From Curtobacterium sp. SGAir0471 (GTDB lineage Bacteria; Actinomycetota; Actinomycetes; Actinomycetales; Microbacteriaceae): a DNA stretch of 64,000 nt. Positions 48,673 through 59,907 of the stretch are shown here, in pieces; position 1 is the stretch's first letter; every line of letters starts with the position of its first letter. The notes beneath the pieces were generated by a model. It had not been told where the DNA came from, did not search any database, and saw only the letters and a program-made list of their open reading frames with translations. Location of the stretch: contig NZ_CP027869.1 of NCBI RefSeq assembly GCF_005490985.1, positions 2,170,001-2,234,000 on the forward strand, read 5' to 3'. The translations under genes and the position numbers were made by a program.

Positions 48673-49323
48673 GTGCCCCGCCACTTCCCGTCGACCGTCG
48701 CCGACACCGTCGAGCACGAGCTGGTCGTCACGCGGTCGCGGTTCATCACGACCGTCGCTCCCGTGACCGGGGTCGCGGACGCGGAGCGCGTCGTCGCCGA
48801 CGTGCGGCGGCGGTACTGGGACGCCCGGCACCACTGCTCCGCGATGGTCACGGGGGTCCTCGGAGACCAGGCGCGGTCCTCCGACGACGGGGAGCCGTCC
48901 GGCACCGCCGGGGTGCCGATGCTCGAGGTCCTGCGCCGACGCGACCTGACCGACGTGGTCGCCGTCGTGACCCGGTACTTCGGCGGTGTGAAGCTCGGCG
49001 CGGGCGGGCTCGTCCGCGCGTACTCGACCGCGGTGTCCGAGACGCTCGACCATGCCACCCTCGTGCGCCGTGCGGAACTGACCCGAGTGGACGTCACCGC
49101 GCCGCACGCGGACGCCGGCCGGATCGACAACGTGCTGCGGCAGTGGGTGCAGCAGCACGCGGCGACCTTCGACGACCCGGAGTACGGCAGCGCGGTCGCG
49201 TTCACGCTCTGGGTCCCCGAGGACGCCGTCGACCTCCTGCGTGCCGAGCTGGCAGCGACGTCGGGCGGGTCCCTGGCACCGGTCGTCGGCGGCACGCGCG
49301 TGGTCGACCTGCCCTCCGCCTGA
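48673..49323 (+). CDS. YigZ/IMPACT-family protein
   Basis: A 216-residue protein of the YigZ (UPF0029/IMPACT) family. The signature DDGEPSGTAGVPMLEVL lies near residue 77 and VTRYFGGVKLGAGGLVRAYS near residue 100, and a C-terminal ferredoxin-like domain of about 65 residues completes the family plan. The family is widespread, and its bacterial role is unclear. The GTG follows TACCCT (48660-48665) by 7 nt, so a leaderless transcript is likely. Confidence 0.93.
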   Translation: MPRHFPSTVADTVEHELVVTRSRFITTVAPVTGVADAERVVADVRRRYWDARHHCSAMVTGVLGDQARSSDDGEPSGTAGVPMLEVLRRRDLTDVVAVVTRYFGGVKLGAGGLVRAYSTAVSETLDHATLVRRAELTRVDVTAPHADAGRIDNVLRQWVQQHAATFDDPEYGSAVAFTLWVPEDAVDLLRAELAATSGGSLAPVVGGTRVVDLPSA

Positions 49324-49452
49324 CGGCTCCTCGTGCGCCGCGGTCGGTGAACGAGATCCGTCCGACGGATCCTGGGCCCACTCGCACCTCGCGCGTGTCG
49401 CCGCTCTGGGGTTGCGATCGACCCGTCTGGGCCCCCGTCCGGGAGAACGACG

Positions 49453-49484
49453 AAGGCCCGGTCGGAGTGATCCGACCGGGCCTT
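49453..49484. terminator. Terminator, tRNA-Lys / yigZ
   Basis: A perfect 14-bp stem (49453-49466 with 49471-49484) with loop GTGA. It lies 6 nt past the tRNA-Lys 3' end on the minus strand and also stops converging transcription from yigZ. Confidence 0.9.
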
Positions 49485-49489
49485 GCTAG

Positions 49490-49562
<73 letters not shown>

Positions 49563-49675
49563 ATGGTGTTCAGTTGTCTGTCGCTCTCGCACTTCCGTGC
49601 TGCAACGGGAAACAACATTAGCATGACTTTCGGGTGCTCACGACCACTCGGGCACCGCGATCGAACAGGAGCACC

Positions 49676-50146
49676 ATGACCGACCGTCTCGCAGCCGGCG
49701 ACACCGCCCCCGACTTCACCCTCCCGGACCAGGACGGCGCGCAGCACAGCCTCGCCGACCTGCGCGGTCGCAAGGTGATCGTGTACTTCTACCCGGCCGC
49801 GTCGACCCCGGGCTGCACGACGGAGGCATGCGACTTCCGCGACAACATGTCGTCGCTGCAGGCGGCCGGCTACGAGGTGCTCGGCATCTCGAAGGACGAG
49901 CCCGCGAAGCTCAAGACGTTCCAGCACGAGCAGGCCCTCACGTTCCCGCTGCTCAGCGACCCCGACCTCGCGGTGCACCGGGCCTACGCGGCGTGGGGCG
50001 AGAAGAACAACTACGGGAAGATCGTCACCGGCACGATCCGGTCGACGATCGTCGTCGACGAGGAGGGCGTCGTGCAGCTGCCGCTCTACAACGTCAAGGC
50101 GACCGGGCACGTCGCGAGCCTGCGGAAGAAGCTCGGCCTGGTCTGA
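49676..50146 (+). CDS. bcp: Thiol peroxidase, Bcp-type peroxiredoxin
   Basis: A 156-residue peroxiredoxin that reduces H2O2 and organic peroxides using thioredoxin. The peroxidatic Cys is in STPGCTTEAC (Cys47) with the resolving Cys52 on the same helix, as in Bcp of the two-Cys form. AGGAG precedes the ATG by 5 nt, which decides the start. It is flanked downstream by a palindromic element. Confidence 0.94.
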   Translation: MTDRLAAGDTAPDFTLPDQDGAQHSLADLRGRKVIVYFYPAASTPGCTTEACDFRDNMSSLQAAGYEVLGISKDEPAKLKTFQHEQALTFPLLSDPDLAVHRAYAAWGEKNNYGKIVTGTIRSTIVVDEEGVVQLPLYNVKATGHVASLRKKLGLV

Positions 50147-50176
50147 GACCCGGCCGCACGACGACCGCACCACATG

Positions 50177-50222
50177 ACGGACGGGAGGCGCGGAGCCAGC
50201 TGGCACCGCGCCTCCCGTCCGT
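50177..50222. repeat. Palindromic element, copy 3 (terminator-like)
   Basis: ACGGACGGGAGGCGCGG (50177-50193) pairs with CCGCGCCTCCCGTCCGT (50206-50222); an inner GCC/GGC stem with an A-A mismatch caps it. The right flank GTCGTGGGGTCGC is shared with the element at 42759. It lies between the convergent bcp and membrane protein genes. Confidence 0.92.
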
Positions 50223-50235
50223 CGTGGGGTCGCGT

Positions 50236-50667
50236 CTAGTCGCCGCGTGCGTCGCGCGGGACGAGCCAGCCGGTCACCGCGCGGGACAGCACCAGGGTGA
50301 GCCCCAGCAGCGCGGGGATCAGGAGCACCCAGCCGACCCAGGCGACGCGGAAGACGCCCTGGAACGCGCCGATGGCGAGGGCGCCCTGCATCACCTGCCA
50401 GACGAGGATGCCGGCGCGCACCCAGGCACGGCGGTTGCGGAGGCCGACGACGAGCGAGACCAGCCAGAGCGCGGCGACCGCGCAGAGCAGCGTGAGTGCG
50501 ATCGCCGACGCGATGCTCGACGACGGGGCGACGATCGACTCCACGAGCAGGACGACGGTGGTGACCACGAGTGCGAGTGCCTCGAGCCCCACCACGACGA
50601 GCAGGGTGGTGACGGCCGGCGGACGGTTCGGGGCACGGTCCGGAGCGGGCGGGGTGGTGTCGGGCAC
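50236..50667 (-). CDS. Four-segment membrane protein, unknown
   Basis: A 143-residue protein with four hydrophobic segments (VTTLLVVVGLEALALVVTTV, ASAIALTLLCAVAALWLVSL, GILVWQVMQGALAIGAFQ and WVGWVLLIPALLGLTLVLS) and a Pro-rich N-terminal tail. The GTG start at 50667 is chosen because GGAGG sits 6 nt upstream; an ATG 36 nt further upstream lacks one. The family is not recognised. It diverges from whiB1 across a 257-bp regulatory gap. Confidence 0.78.
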   Translation of the reverse strand: MPDTTPPAPDRAPNRPPAVTTLLVVVGLEALALVVTTVVLLVESIVAPSSSIASAIALTLLCAVAALWLVSLVVGLRNRRAWVRAGILVWQVMQGALAIGAFQGVFRVAWVGWVLLIPALLGLTLVLSRAVTGWLVPRDARGD

Positions 50668-50924
50668 AGCAAGCCTCCAGATCGGGACCCTTGATTTGGT
50701 CATCCCAGTATGGAACGATATTCGAGGTCGTTTGGACGGCACGATGTGGTGTGCGTCTCCCGCGGTTCGACGCTTCTCCCCCGAGCGTCCAGCGGGCGTC
50801 AGACTCGCTCCCAGCGGAAGCCTCCCCCACAGGTTCCCCTCGTGCCCTGTGCATGCCAGCGTTCCGATCCCCGAGCCGCGGCCCCGGCCTGCCGTTCGAG
50901 CATCGACATCAAGGAGCACCACAC

Positions 50925-51173
50925 ATGGACTGGCGTGACCAGGCAGCCTGCCTCACCGCGGACCCCGAGCTCTTCTTCCCCGTTGGGAACACCGGACCGG
51001 CCGTCGACCAGATCGAGAAGGCGAAGTCGGTGTGCGCGCGCTGCACCGTGACCGAGATGTGCCTGCAGTACGCGCTCGAGAACAACCAGGACTCCGGTGT
51101 CTGGGGCGGCCTCAGCGAGGACGAGCGTCGTGCGCTGAAGCGTCGCGCCGCGCGCGCCCGCCGCGCCTCCTGA
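50925..51173 (+). CDS. whiB1: WhiB1-type Fe-S transcription factor
   Basis: An 82-residue WhiB-family protein that binds a [4Fe-4S] cluster with Cys9, Cys37, Cys40 and Cys46 (ACLTAD, then VCARCTVTEMC). The GVWGGLSEDERRALKRR turn and basic tail bind DNA and the sigma factor. The sequence from MDWRDQAAC through DPELFFPVGNTGP matches WhiB1 of Mycobacterium tuberculosis closely, and its neighbour pdtaS is in the same place there. AAGGAG lies 9 nt before the ATG. WhiB1 is essential in mycobacteria and responds to nitric oxide. A strong terminator follows. Confidence 0.95.
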   Translation: MDWRDQAACLTADPELFFPVGNTGPAVDQIEKAKSVCARCTVTEMCLQYALENNQDSGVWGGLSEDERRALKRRAARARRAS

Positions 51174-51188
51174 CGCGTTCCTGATCCC

Positions 51189-51226
51189 ACGACGCCCGTC
51201 GCTCCCCCGGGAGCGACGGGCGTCGT
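51189..51226 (+). terminator. whiB1 terminator
   Basis: A perfect 18-bp stem (51189-51206 with 51209-51226) starts 15 nt after the whiB1 stop. Confidence 0.92.
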
Positions 51227-51277
51227 CGTGCGTGCGCGCTGCCGGCGTCGCGCTGCCTGCCGGGTGTCGAACCAGCG

Positions 51278-51320
51278 ATCCGACGTCGAACCAGCACGTC
51301 GGGTTGGTTCGATGTCGGAT
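51278..51320. repeat. Inverted repeat downstream of pdtaS
   Basis: ATCCGACGTCGAACCA (51278-51293) and TGGTTCGATGTCGGAT (51305-51320) form a 16-bp inverted repeat with one mismatch and an 11-nt loop. It lies 46 bp past the pdtaS stop on the minus strand and may end that transcript. Confidence 0.75.
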
Positions 51321-51366
51321 GCGTGGTTCGGTACGGCGCTCGCGCTGGCGACGGCGACCGGTCGCG

Positions 51367-52872
51367 TCAGGCGGCGCCCGCGGCGGTCAGCCAGCGGAAC
51401 GGGATCGTGATCGTGACCTCGGTCCCGCTGCCGGTGAGCGTGTGCCAGTCGATCGTGCCGCCGAGCTCGCCCTGGATGAGGGTGCGGACGATCTGCGTAC
51501 CGAGACCCGAGCCGACCTTGCCCTCCGGCAGACCGACGCCGTTGTCGCGGACCTCGATGTCGAGGTGGTCGTCGCCGCGGTTCGCGACGATCTCGACCTC
51601 GCCGTCGCGGCCGTCGAGCCCGTGCTCCACCGCGTTCGTGACGAGCTCGGTCAGCCCGAGCGCGAGGGGCGTCGCCGCTTCGGAGGGCAGCACGCCGAAC
51701 TCACCGGTCTTCTTCGGCCGGACGGTCGTGTTGTGTGACGCGGCGACCTCGGTGACGAGCTTGAGGACGGAGTCGAACACCTCGTCGAAGTCGACGTTCT
51801 GGCTGAGGCCGGTCGACAGGGTGTCGTGCACGACGGCGATCGCGGCGACACGGCGCATGGCGTTCTGCAGCGAGGTCCGGGCCTCGTCCGAGTGTGTCCG
51901 CCGCGCCTGGATCCGGAGCAGTGACGCGACCGTCTGCAGGTTGTTCTTCACACGGTGGTGGATCTCGCGGATCGTCGCGTCCTTGGTGATGAGCTCGCGC
52001 TCCTGGTGGCGCAGCTCGGTCACGTCGCGACAGAGCACGATCGCGCCGATGCGCTCACCGTGGTCGCGCAGCGGGATCGACCGGAGCGACACGGTCACAC
52101 CCTTCGCCTCGACGTCGGCACGCCACGGCGCACGACCGGTCACGACGAGCGGGAGAGACTCGTCGACGTCGAGCTTCGAGCCGATCAGCTCCGTCGTGAC
52201 CTCGGCGAGGGACTTCCGCTCGAGCTCGCCCTCGAAGCCCATCCGGTTGAAGGCGCTGAGGCCGTTCGGGCTGGCGAAGGTCACTGTGCCGTTCGTATCG
52301 AGCCGCAGTAGACCGTCGCTCGCGCGGGGCGCCCCACGCCGCGGGCCCGCGGGTGCCCCGAGGTCCGGGAAGTCCCCCGTGGCGATCATGCCGAACAGGT
52401 CGTTCGCGCTCGCCGTGAAGTTCAGCTCCTGGCGGCTCGGGGTCCGCATCTCGTCCTGGTTCGAGTGCCGTGTGACGACGGCGATCGGCCGGTCGGTCGT
52501 CTCCGTGCTGTTCGTGTTCAGCCGGCGGAGCACCGGGATCGCGCGCACGCGGGTGGGGGTGTCCTCGTACCAGTCGGGCTCGGCCGAGTCGACGACCGTG
52601 GCGCTCGCGAAGCACCGGGTGACCTGGTCGCGCCACTCCTCGCGCATCTCCTGGCCGACGATGTCGCGGTAGAACAGCGTCGCCGCCGAGCTCGGGCGGG
52701 CGTGGGCGACGGCCACGAAGGAGCCGTCCTCGGCCGTCGGGACCCAGAGGACCATGTCCGCGAAGGAGAGGTCGGCGAGGAGCTGCCAGTCCCCCACGAG
52801 CAGGTGGAGCCACTCCACGTCCGCTTCCGAGGATCGGCCTTGCGCGAGGACGAGGTCACTGAGGGTCGACAC
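51367..52872 (-). CDS. pdtaS: Sensor histidine kinase, PdtaS-like (HisKA_2)
   Basis: A 501-residue soluble sensor kinase. The N-terminal 150 residues form a GAF-like domain, the middle a PAS domain (residues 185-290), then a HisKA_2 dimerisation helix EIHHRVKNNLQTVASLL with His305 as phospho-acceptor, and a HATPase domain with LTELVTNAVEHGL and DNGVGLPE. It has no membrane segments. The partner in mycobacteria is the ANTAR-domain RNA-binding regulator PdtaR, whose gene is not in the window. The GTG follows TAGACT (52879-52884) by 6 nt. The location next to whiB1 matches the Rv3219-Rv3220c order. Confidence 0.93.
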   Translation of the reverse strand: MSTLSDLVLAQGRSSEADVEWLHLLVGDWQLLADLSFADMVLWVPTAEDGSFVAVAHARPSSAATLFYRDIVGQEMREEWRDQVTRCFASATVVDSAEPDWYEDTPTRVRAIPVLRRLNTNSTETTDRPIAVVTRHSNQDEMRTPSRQELNFTASANDLFGMIATGDFPDLGAPAGPRRGAPRASDGLLRLDTNGTVTFASPNGLSAFNRMGFEGELERKSLAEVTTELIGSKLDVDESLPLVVTGRAPWRADVEAKGVTVSLRSIPLRDHGERIGAIVLCRDVTELRHQERELITKDATIREIHHRVKNNLQTVASLLRIQARRTHSDEARTSLQNAMRRVAAIAVVHDTLSTGLSQNVDFDEVFDSVLKLVTEVAASHNTTVRPKKTGEFGVLPSEAATPLALGLTELVTNAVEHGLDGRDGEVEIVANRGDDHLDIEVRDNGVGLPEGKVGSGLGTQIVRTLIQGELGGTIDWHTLTGSGTEVTITIPFRWLTAAGAA

Positions 52873-52982
52873 CCGGCCAGTCTAGGTGCGCCGATCTGTG
52901 GAGAACGACGCTCCTCCACAACCGAGAGTCGTGAACATTTCAGATGTTCCATTCGTCCGTACGCTCGGGGGTCGGAGGGGAC

Positions 52983-53471
52983 ATGGCGGCAGGAGAAGCA
53001 CGTCCGACGGCGGACGACGACCAGGACGATCCGGTCCGGAGGGCCCTCGTCCCCGTGACGAGCACCCGACCGACCGTCGAGCACGCGCCCGGATCGGCGG
53101 GAGCGGCCGTCGACGATCCGACCGGCGCATCGACGCCGGACGTCGCCGACACCGCGCGGGCGCTCGGGCTGTGCGTGGTCGAGGTGCTGACCGGCGGGCG
53201 CGAGGTCGACAGCATCGCGCGCTGGATCACCGACGACGTGCAGCGACACCTGCTGCAGCGCGCCGCGGTGGCGGCACGCGCACGGTCCGCCGGGAGACGC
53301 TCCAGAGCCCGACCGCTCCTGCAGGTCGGCAGCGTCCGAGTCTGCGAACCGGCGCCCGGCGTCGCCGAGGCGGCGGTGGTGGTGCACACCCGCAGCCACG
53401 CGCGCGCCGTCGCGCTGCGGCTGGAACTGCGGCAGGGGCGCTGGCGCGCGACCGCGGTCGGCGTGCTCTGA
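52983..53471 (+). CDS. Rv3235-like family protein
   Basis: A 162-residue protein. The first 60 residues are polar and disordered in appearance, followed by ADTARALGLCVVEVLTGGRE, ARWITDDVQRHLLQRAA, then a basic RSAGRRSRARP stretch and a C-terminal strand segment (VRVCEPAPGVAEAAVVVHT...). It resembles the Rv3235 family found beside secA in actinobacteria, whose role is unknown. GGAGGGG lies directly before the ATG. It sits between pdtaS and secA. Confidence 0.78.
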   Translation: MAAGEARPTADDDQDDPVRRALVPVTSTRPTVEHAPGSAGAAVDDPTGASTPDVADTARALGLCVVEVLTGGREVDSIARWITDDVQRHLLQRAAVAARARSAGRRSRARPLLQVGSVRVCEPAPGVAEAAVVVHTRSHARAVALRLELRQGRWRATAVGVL

Positions 53472-53495
53472 CACGCACCGGGACCGGGCAGACGA

Positions 53496-53533
53496 CGGGA
53501 GGCGCGGTGCCAGCAGGCACCGCGCCTCCCGTT
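53496..53533. terminator. Palindromic element, copy 4 (terminator between convergent genes)
   Basis: ACGGGAGGCGCGGTGCC (53496-53512) pairs perfectly with GGCACCGCGCCTCCCGT (53517-53533) around loop AGCA. It belongs to the same sequence family as 42759 and 50177 and lies between the Rv3235-like gene and secA. Confidence 0.92.
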
Positions 53534-53560
53534 CCGACGTCCGTCCGTCGTGACGCTGGG

Positions 53561-56347
<2,787 letters not shown>

Positions 56348-56494
56348 GTGAGCTCCTTACGGGGTCGTCGCGCGCGACCTGCGCGATCCGAACAGCCAGT
56401 CATGCTAGCAACCCGGCGGAGCCGCGCGCTGGGAGGCCGACGGGCGTGCGCGGCCCACCGGACCACGCACACCCGCGTCAGGCCGACGGACCGG

Positions 56495-57217
56495 TCACGC
56501 GATGGCGGCCGAGCGACTGCGCTCGTCGTCGGCGTTCGCGACGTCGGCGCCGGCGGCGGTGCCGGTCGCTCCGTCCTCGTCGATGCCGATCACGCCGTAG
56601 TCCCAGCCCTTGCGGCGGTACACGACGCTCGGACGCTTCGTCTCGGCGTCGACGAACAGGTAGAAGTCGTGCCCGACGAGTTCCATGCGGTAGAGCGCGT
56701 CGTCGACGGTCATCGGCGCTTCGGCGAAGACCTTGTGGCGGATGACCACCGGCGAGTAGACCTCGGTGTCGTCGTCGTGCGCCTCCTCCACCACGGGGAC
56801 CGCCCCGGTCGCGACGGTCTCGATGAGCCGTCCGTCGGCCGGCGTCACGCCCATGTGCTCGAACCCGGTCCCCGCGGCCTCGGCCACCGACGTCGGGCGG
56901 TGGCGTCCGCGGTGCACCTTACGGCGGTCGCGGGCCCGGCGCAGCCGCTCGGTGATGCGGGCGAAGGCGAGGTCGAACGCCGCGTACTTGTCCGACGCCG
57001 CGGACTCGGCCCGCACGAGGGGCCCGGGGCCGATCAGGGTGAGTTCGACTCGGTCCTCGCCCTGGGCACCGCCGGACTTCTCGTTGTGGCGGCTGAGACG
57101 CACCTCGAAGGCGAGGGCGCGGTCGGCGAGCACGTCGATCTTCTCGGACTTCTGTTCGACGTAGGTGCGGAATCGATCGGTGACCCCGACGTTCCGGCCC
57201 GTGATCGTCACGTCCAT
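56495..57217 (-). CDS. hpf: Long-type ribosome hibernation promoting factor
   Basis: A 240-residue HPF/YfiA protein that inactivates ribosomes by forming 100S dimers in starvation. The N-terminal S30AE domain begins MDVTITGRNVGVTDRFRTYV, and the C-terminal dimerisation domain is recognisable from VIRHKVFAEAPMTVDDALYR and MELVGHDFYLFVDAE to YRRKGWDYGVIGI. The linker between them is basic (RRARDRRKVHRGRHR). GGGAG precedes the ATG. It lies between secA and the ComF gene, as in other actinobacteria. Confidence 0.95.
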   Translation of the reverse strand: MDVTITGRNVGVTDRFRTYVEQKSEKIDVLADRALAFEVRLSRHNEKSGGAQGEDRVELTLIGPGPLVRAESAASDKYAAFDLAFARITERLRRARDRRKVHRGRHRPTSVAEAAGTGFEHMGVTPADGRLIETVATGAVPVVEEAHDDDTEVYSPVVIRHKVFAEAPMTVDDALYRMELVGHDFYLFVDAETKRPSVVYRRKGWDYGVIGIDEDGATGTAAGADVANADDERSRSAAIA

Positions 57218-57399
57218 GTGGCGGCTCCCATCCGTACTTCGGCGCGTCGCCTCCATCCGGCGATCCCGAACGCCTTGCCGCGAGGTTAGACCCCCGACCG
57301 TGGCGGCGTCACGACCGACCGGCGGGTCGCAACGGACACCCACCGGACGCTCAGGCGTCACCGCCAGTCCACCCGCCGGACGCACGGCGACCGGCCGCG

Positions 57400-58131
57400 T
57401 CACTCCTCGACCTCGGCGAGCGCGACGCACCGCACCACGCGACCCCCGGCAGCCCGGACCGCGCGCACGGCCTCGGCCATGGTGACGCCGGTGGTCACGA
57501 CGTCGTCGACGACCACGACGTCGCGACCGGTGACGTGCGCGGCGCGGAGCGTGCCCACCGTGGCCTCGACCCGTTCGAGTGCGGTCCGTTCCTTCTGCCC
57601 GCGGGCACGGTGACCAGCGGCCGGCCCCGGGAGTCCGGTCCGTACGGGTGCGCGCACCCGACGGAGCGCACCGCGGGGCGCACGGCAGGATCGCCGTCGT
57701 GCCGCGTGTGCACGGCGGAGCAGCAGGACGACCGGGTCGAACCCGCGATGCCGGGCACCGGTCCGCGACGGGGGCACCCGGACGAGCAGCGCGCCCGGCA
57801 CGTCGGCGAGGGCGCGGTCGACGAGCGCGCCGAACCGGGGCGCGAGCACGGGCACGAGGTCGGTCCGGCCCCGGAGCTTCAGCTCGAGGACGAGTGCACG
57901 GACCGTGTCGCGGTAGGCGAAGGCGGCGTCCAGCCGGACCCCGGCGACCAGCCGTCGTCGCTGTGGTTCCGCGGCGAGGGCGTCACGACAGCGCTGGCAC
58001 ACCGCACGGTCCGGTGTGCCGCACCCGACGCAGACGACCGGGAGCACGAGCCCGAGCAGGGCGAGGACCGCGTCCGCCCACGGGCGCGGTGCGGCACCGT
58101 CGCGGCGGTGCCGGGGGTTCGTCGAGGACAT
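57400..58131 (-). CDS. ComF-family phosphoribosyltransferase-like protein
   Basis: A 243-residue protein of the ComF family. A zinc-ribbon-like CVGCGTPDRAVCQRCRD is near residue 34, and the PRTase motif VVVVDDVVTTGVTMAEAV near residue 200. The middle (RHRGFDPVVLLLRRAHAARR) corresponds to the HPRRxxxRGFN region of the family but is divergent (GARHRGFDPV). ComF proteins are linked to DNA uptake, but most actinobacteria keep the gene without known competence. It lies between hpf and lpqB, as in mycobacteria (Rv3242c position). Confidence 0.87.
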   Translation of the reverse strand: MSSTNPRHRRDGAAPRPWADAVLALLGLVLPVVCVGCGTPDRAVCQRCRDALAAEPQRRRLVAGVRLDAAFAYRDTVRALVLELKLRGRTDLVPVLAPRFGALVDRALADVPGALLVRVPPSRTGARHRGFDPVVLLLRRAHAARRRSCRAPRGALRRVRAPVRTGLPGPAAGHRARGQKERTALERVEATVGTLRAAHVTGRDVVVVDDVVTTGVTMAEAVRAVRAAGGRVVRCVALAEVEE

Positions 58132-58227
58132 GCCTCCATGCTCGGTGCCGGCCGACGTCCGGGGCGGGCCGACGTGGCGGGCGGTGGAGGAGCCTCCAGG
58201 CCGGGCCGCCTGTGCAGGGACGTGCGG

Positions 58228-59907
58228 TCAGCGCTGCGTGCCGAGCACGTCGGCGGTGACCCCCGTGGTGTCCCAGCGGCCGCCGGTGGACTGCAGGACC
58301 GTGCCGTCGGACATCCGCAGCAGCACCGAGCCGCCGCTGCCGCCGGTGACGGACGCGGCCGTCCCGTCCGGCTTCGGCAGCGTCGTCGACTGGCCGCCGA
58401 CCGTGGACCGGACGACCTCGGGGCCGGTCTCGGTCTGCCCGACCGACACCACGTCGCTGTCGTTCACCCAGGCGGCACCGACGGCGTCGCCGGTGGCCGC
58501 CTGCACCCGCACCGGCGACCCGAGCCCGGTGGGCGTGCGGTCGGCGCTGCGGACGATCGCCATCACGTACAGGGCCGGACCGTCGGACGTCTCGATGAGC
58601 GCCAGTGCCCGGGTGGAGTCGCGAGACACCTGGAACGAGACCATCCGACCGCGCGGCAGCGTCGTGGCGACCTGGTGCGGGTCCCCGCCGAGCCCGTAGG
58701 CGGTGACCCGGCCCGTGTCGTCGGCCCGGCCGACCCAGACGAACCCGAGGTCGTCCAGGGTCGGGGGGACGAGCCCCTCGGTCGCGTCGATGCGCAGGGC
58801 GTCCCGACCGCGCACGACGACCACGCCGCTGGTGTTGCCGACCGCGGCGACCGTGCCCGAGGCGGAGAGCGAGAACGACTGCGGGTCGAGTGCGGCGATC
58901 GTCGCGCTGGCGTCACCACCGAGCTCGGCGACCCGCCCGTTCGTCGTCGCGTAGCCGACCTCGTCGTCGCGGTCGACGAGCGGCCGCGGGTCGACGTCGG
59001 GGTTGAGCCGCGCCTGCGTGCCCTGCTGTTCCGGCAGGGAGAACGTGGCGCCCTCGATCGTGATCGAGACGGACGACACCGAGGCGACCGACGCGAGGGA
59101 CCGGCTCAGCTGCTCGCGCATGCGCACCCGGTCGTCGTTGCTCGCGCGCAGGGCGTCGCTCGACAGGTCGACGAGTGCCGAGCCGTTCTCGATCGTGACC
59201 GCGTTGAGCGAGAGCTGCGTGCCCTCGGGGAAAGCCGATACGACGGCGCCCTTGAGCCAGTCGGACGGTCCCGCGAGCAGTGCGCTCGCGATCCGGGTGC
59301 TCGTGGACGAGCGGGCGAGGAACCAGCGCTCGTCGGGCACGAGGTACCGGTACGTCGGGTCGAAGAAGTAGAGCGCGTGCTGCTGGAACTGCGACTCGAA
59401 GCTCACGGGCGTGAGGATGATGCCGTCGGGGGCGTAGGCGATGCGCCACTCGCCGTCCTCGCGGACGAACTGGAAGGTGAGGGTCGACGTCGTCGGCCGG
59501 ACCGCCTGGGTGTACTCGCCGTCGGCGTCGACGGTCGCACTGGCGGTCAACGTGTAGGTGAGCTCGCGGTCGGCGACGCGGTCGATCGCGCCGCTCCCCT
59601 GCAGGACGGTGACGCCGCGCCGCGGGTTCCACTTCTGCGCGAAGCCCTTCGCCAGGAACTCCCGGGCGGTGCCGTAGTCGTCCTGTGCTCCCGTGCCGGC
59701 GGCGACGAAGCCGCGCAGGATCGCGGTCTGGTCGGCGCCGGCGACCGGACGGTCCGGGCGGAGCTCGAAGCCGGAGATCGCCTCGTCCTTGACCGACTGC
59801 CCGGTGCGCACACCACCGCCGGTGGGGATCGCCGCGCAGGCCGTCAGGGCGACGACGGTGAGAGCCGCCAGCGCCGTGGCGACCAGGGTCCGCAGTCGTG
59901 CACGCAT
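58228..59907 (-). CDS. lpqB: Lipoprotein LpqB
   Basis: A 559-residue lipoprotein that interacts with the MtrB sensor. The lipobox LTAC places the lipidated cysteine at residue 24, followed by AAIPTGGGV. A GerMN-type domain is seen near residues 200-300 (LSLNAVTIENGSALVDLSSD), and the C-terminal half is a beta-propeller-like region with many Trp/Val strands. The start codon and the mtrB stop share one base, so the pair is translationally coupled. LpqB tunes MtrB activity at the cell envelope. Confidence 0.95.
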   Translation of the reverse strand: MRARLRTLVATALAALTVVALTACAAIPTGGGVRTGQSVKDEAISGFELRPDRPVAGADQTAILRGFVAAGTGAQDDYGTAREFLAKGFAQKWNPRRGVTVLQGSGAIDRVADRELTYTLTASATVDADGEYTQAVRPTTSTLTFQFVREDGEWRIAYAPDGIILTPVSFESQFQQHALYFFDPTYRYLVPDERWFLARSSTSTRIASALLAGPSDWLKGAVVSAFPEGTQLSLNAVTIENGSALVDLSSDALRASNDDRVRMREQLSRSLASVASVSSVSITIEGATFSLPEQQGTQARLNPDVDPRPLVDRDDEVGYATTNGRVAELGGDASATIAALDPQSFSLSASGTVAAVGNTSGVVVVRGRDALRIDATEGLVPPTLDDLGFVWVGRADDTGRVTAYGLGGDPHQVATTLPRGRMVSFQVSRDSTRALALIETSDGPALYVMAIVRSADRTPTGLGSPVRVQAATGDAVGAAWVNDSDVVSVGQTETGPEVVRSTVGGQSTTLPKPDGTAASVTGGSGGSVLLRMSDGTVLQSTGGRWDTTGVTADVLGTQR

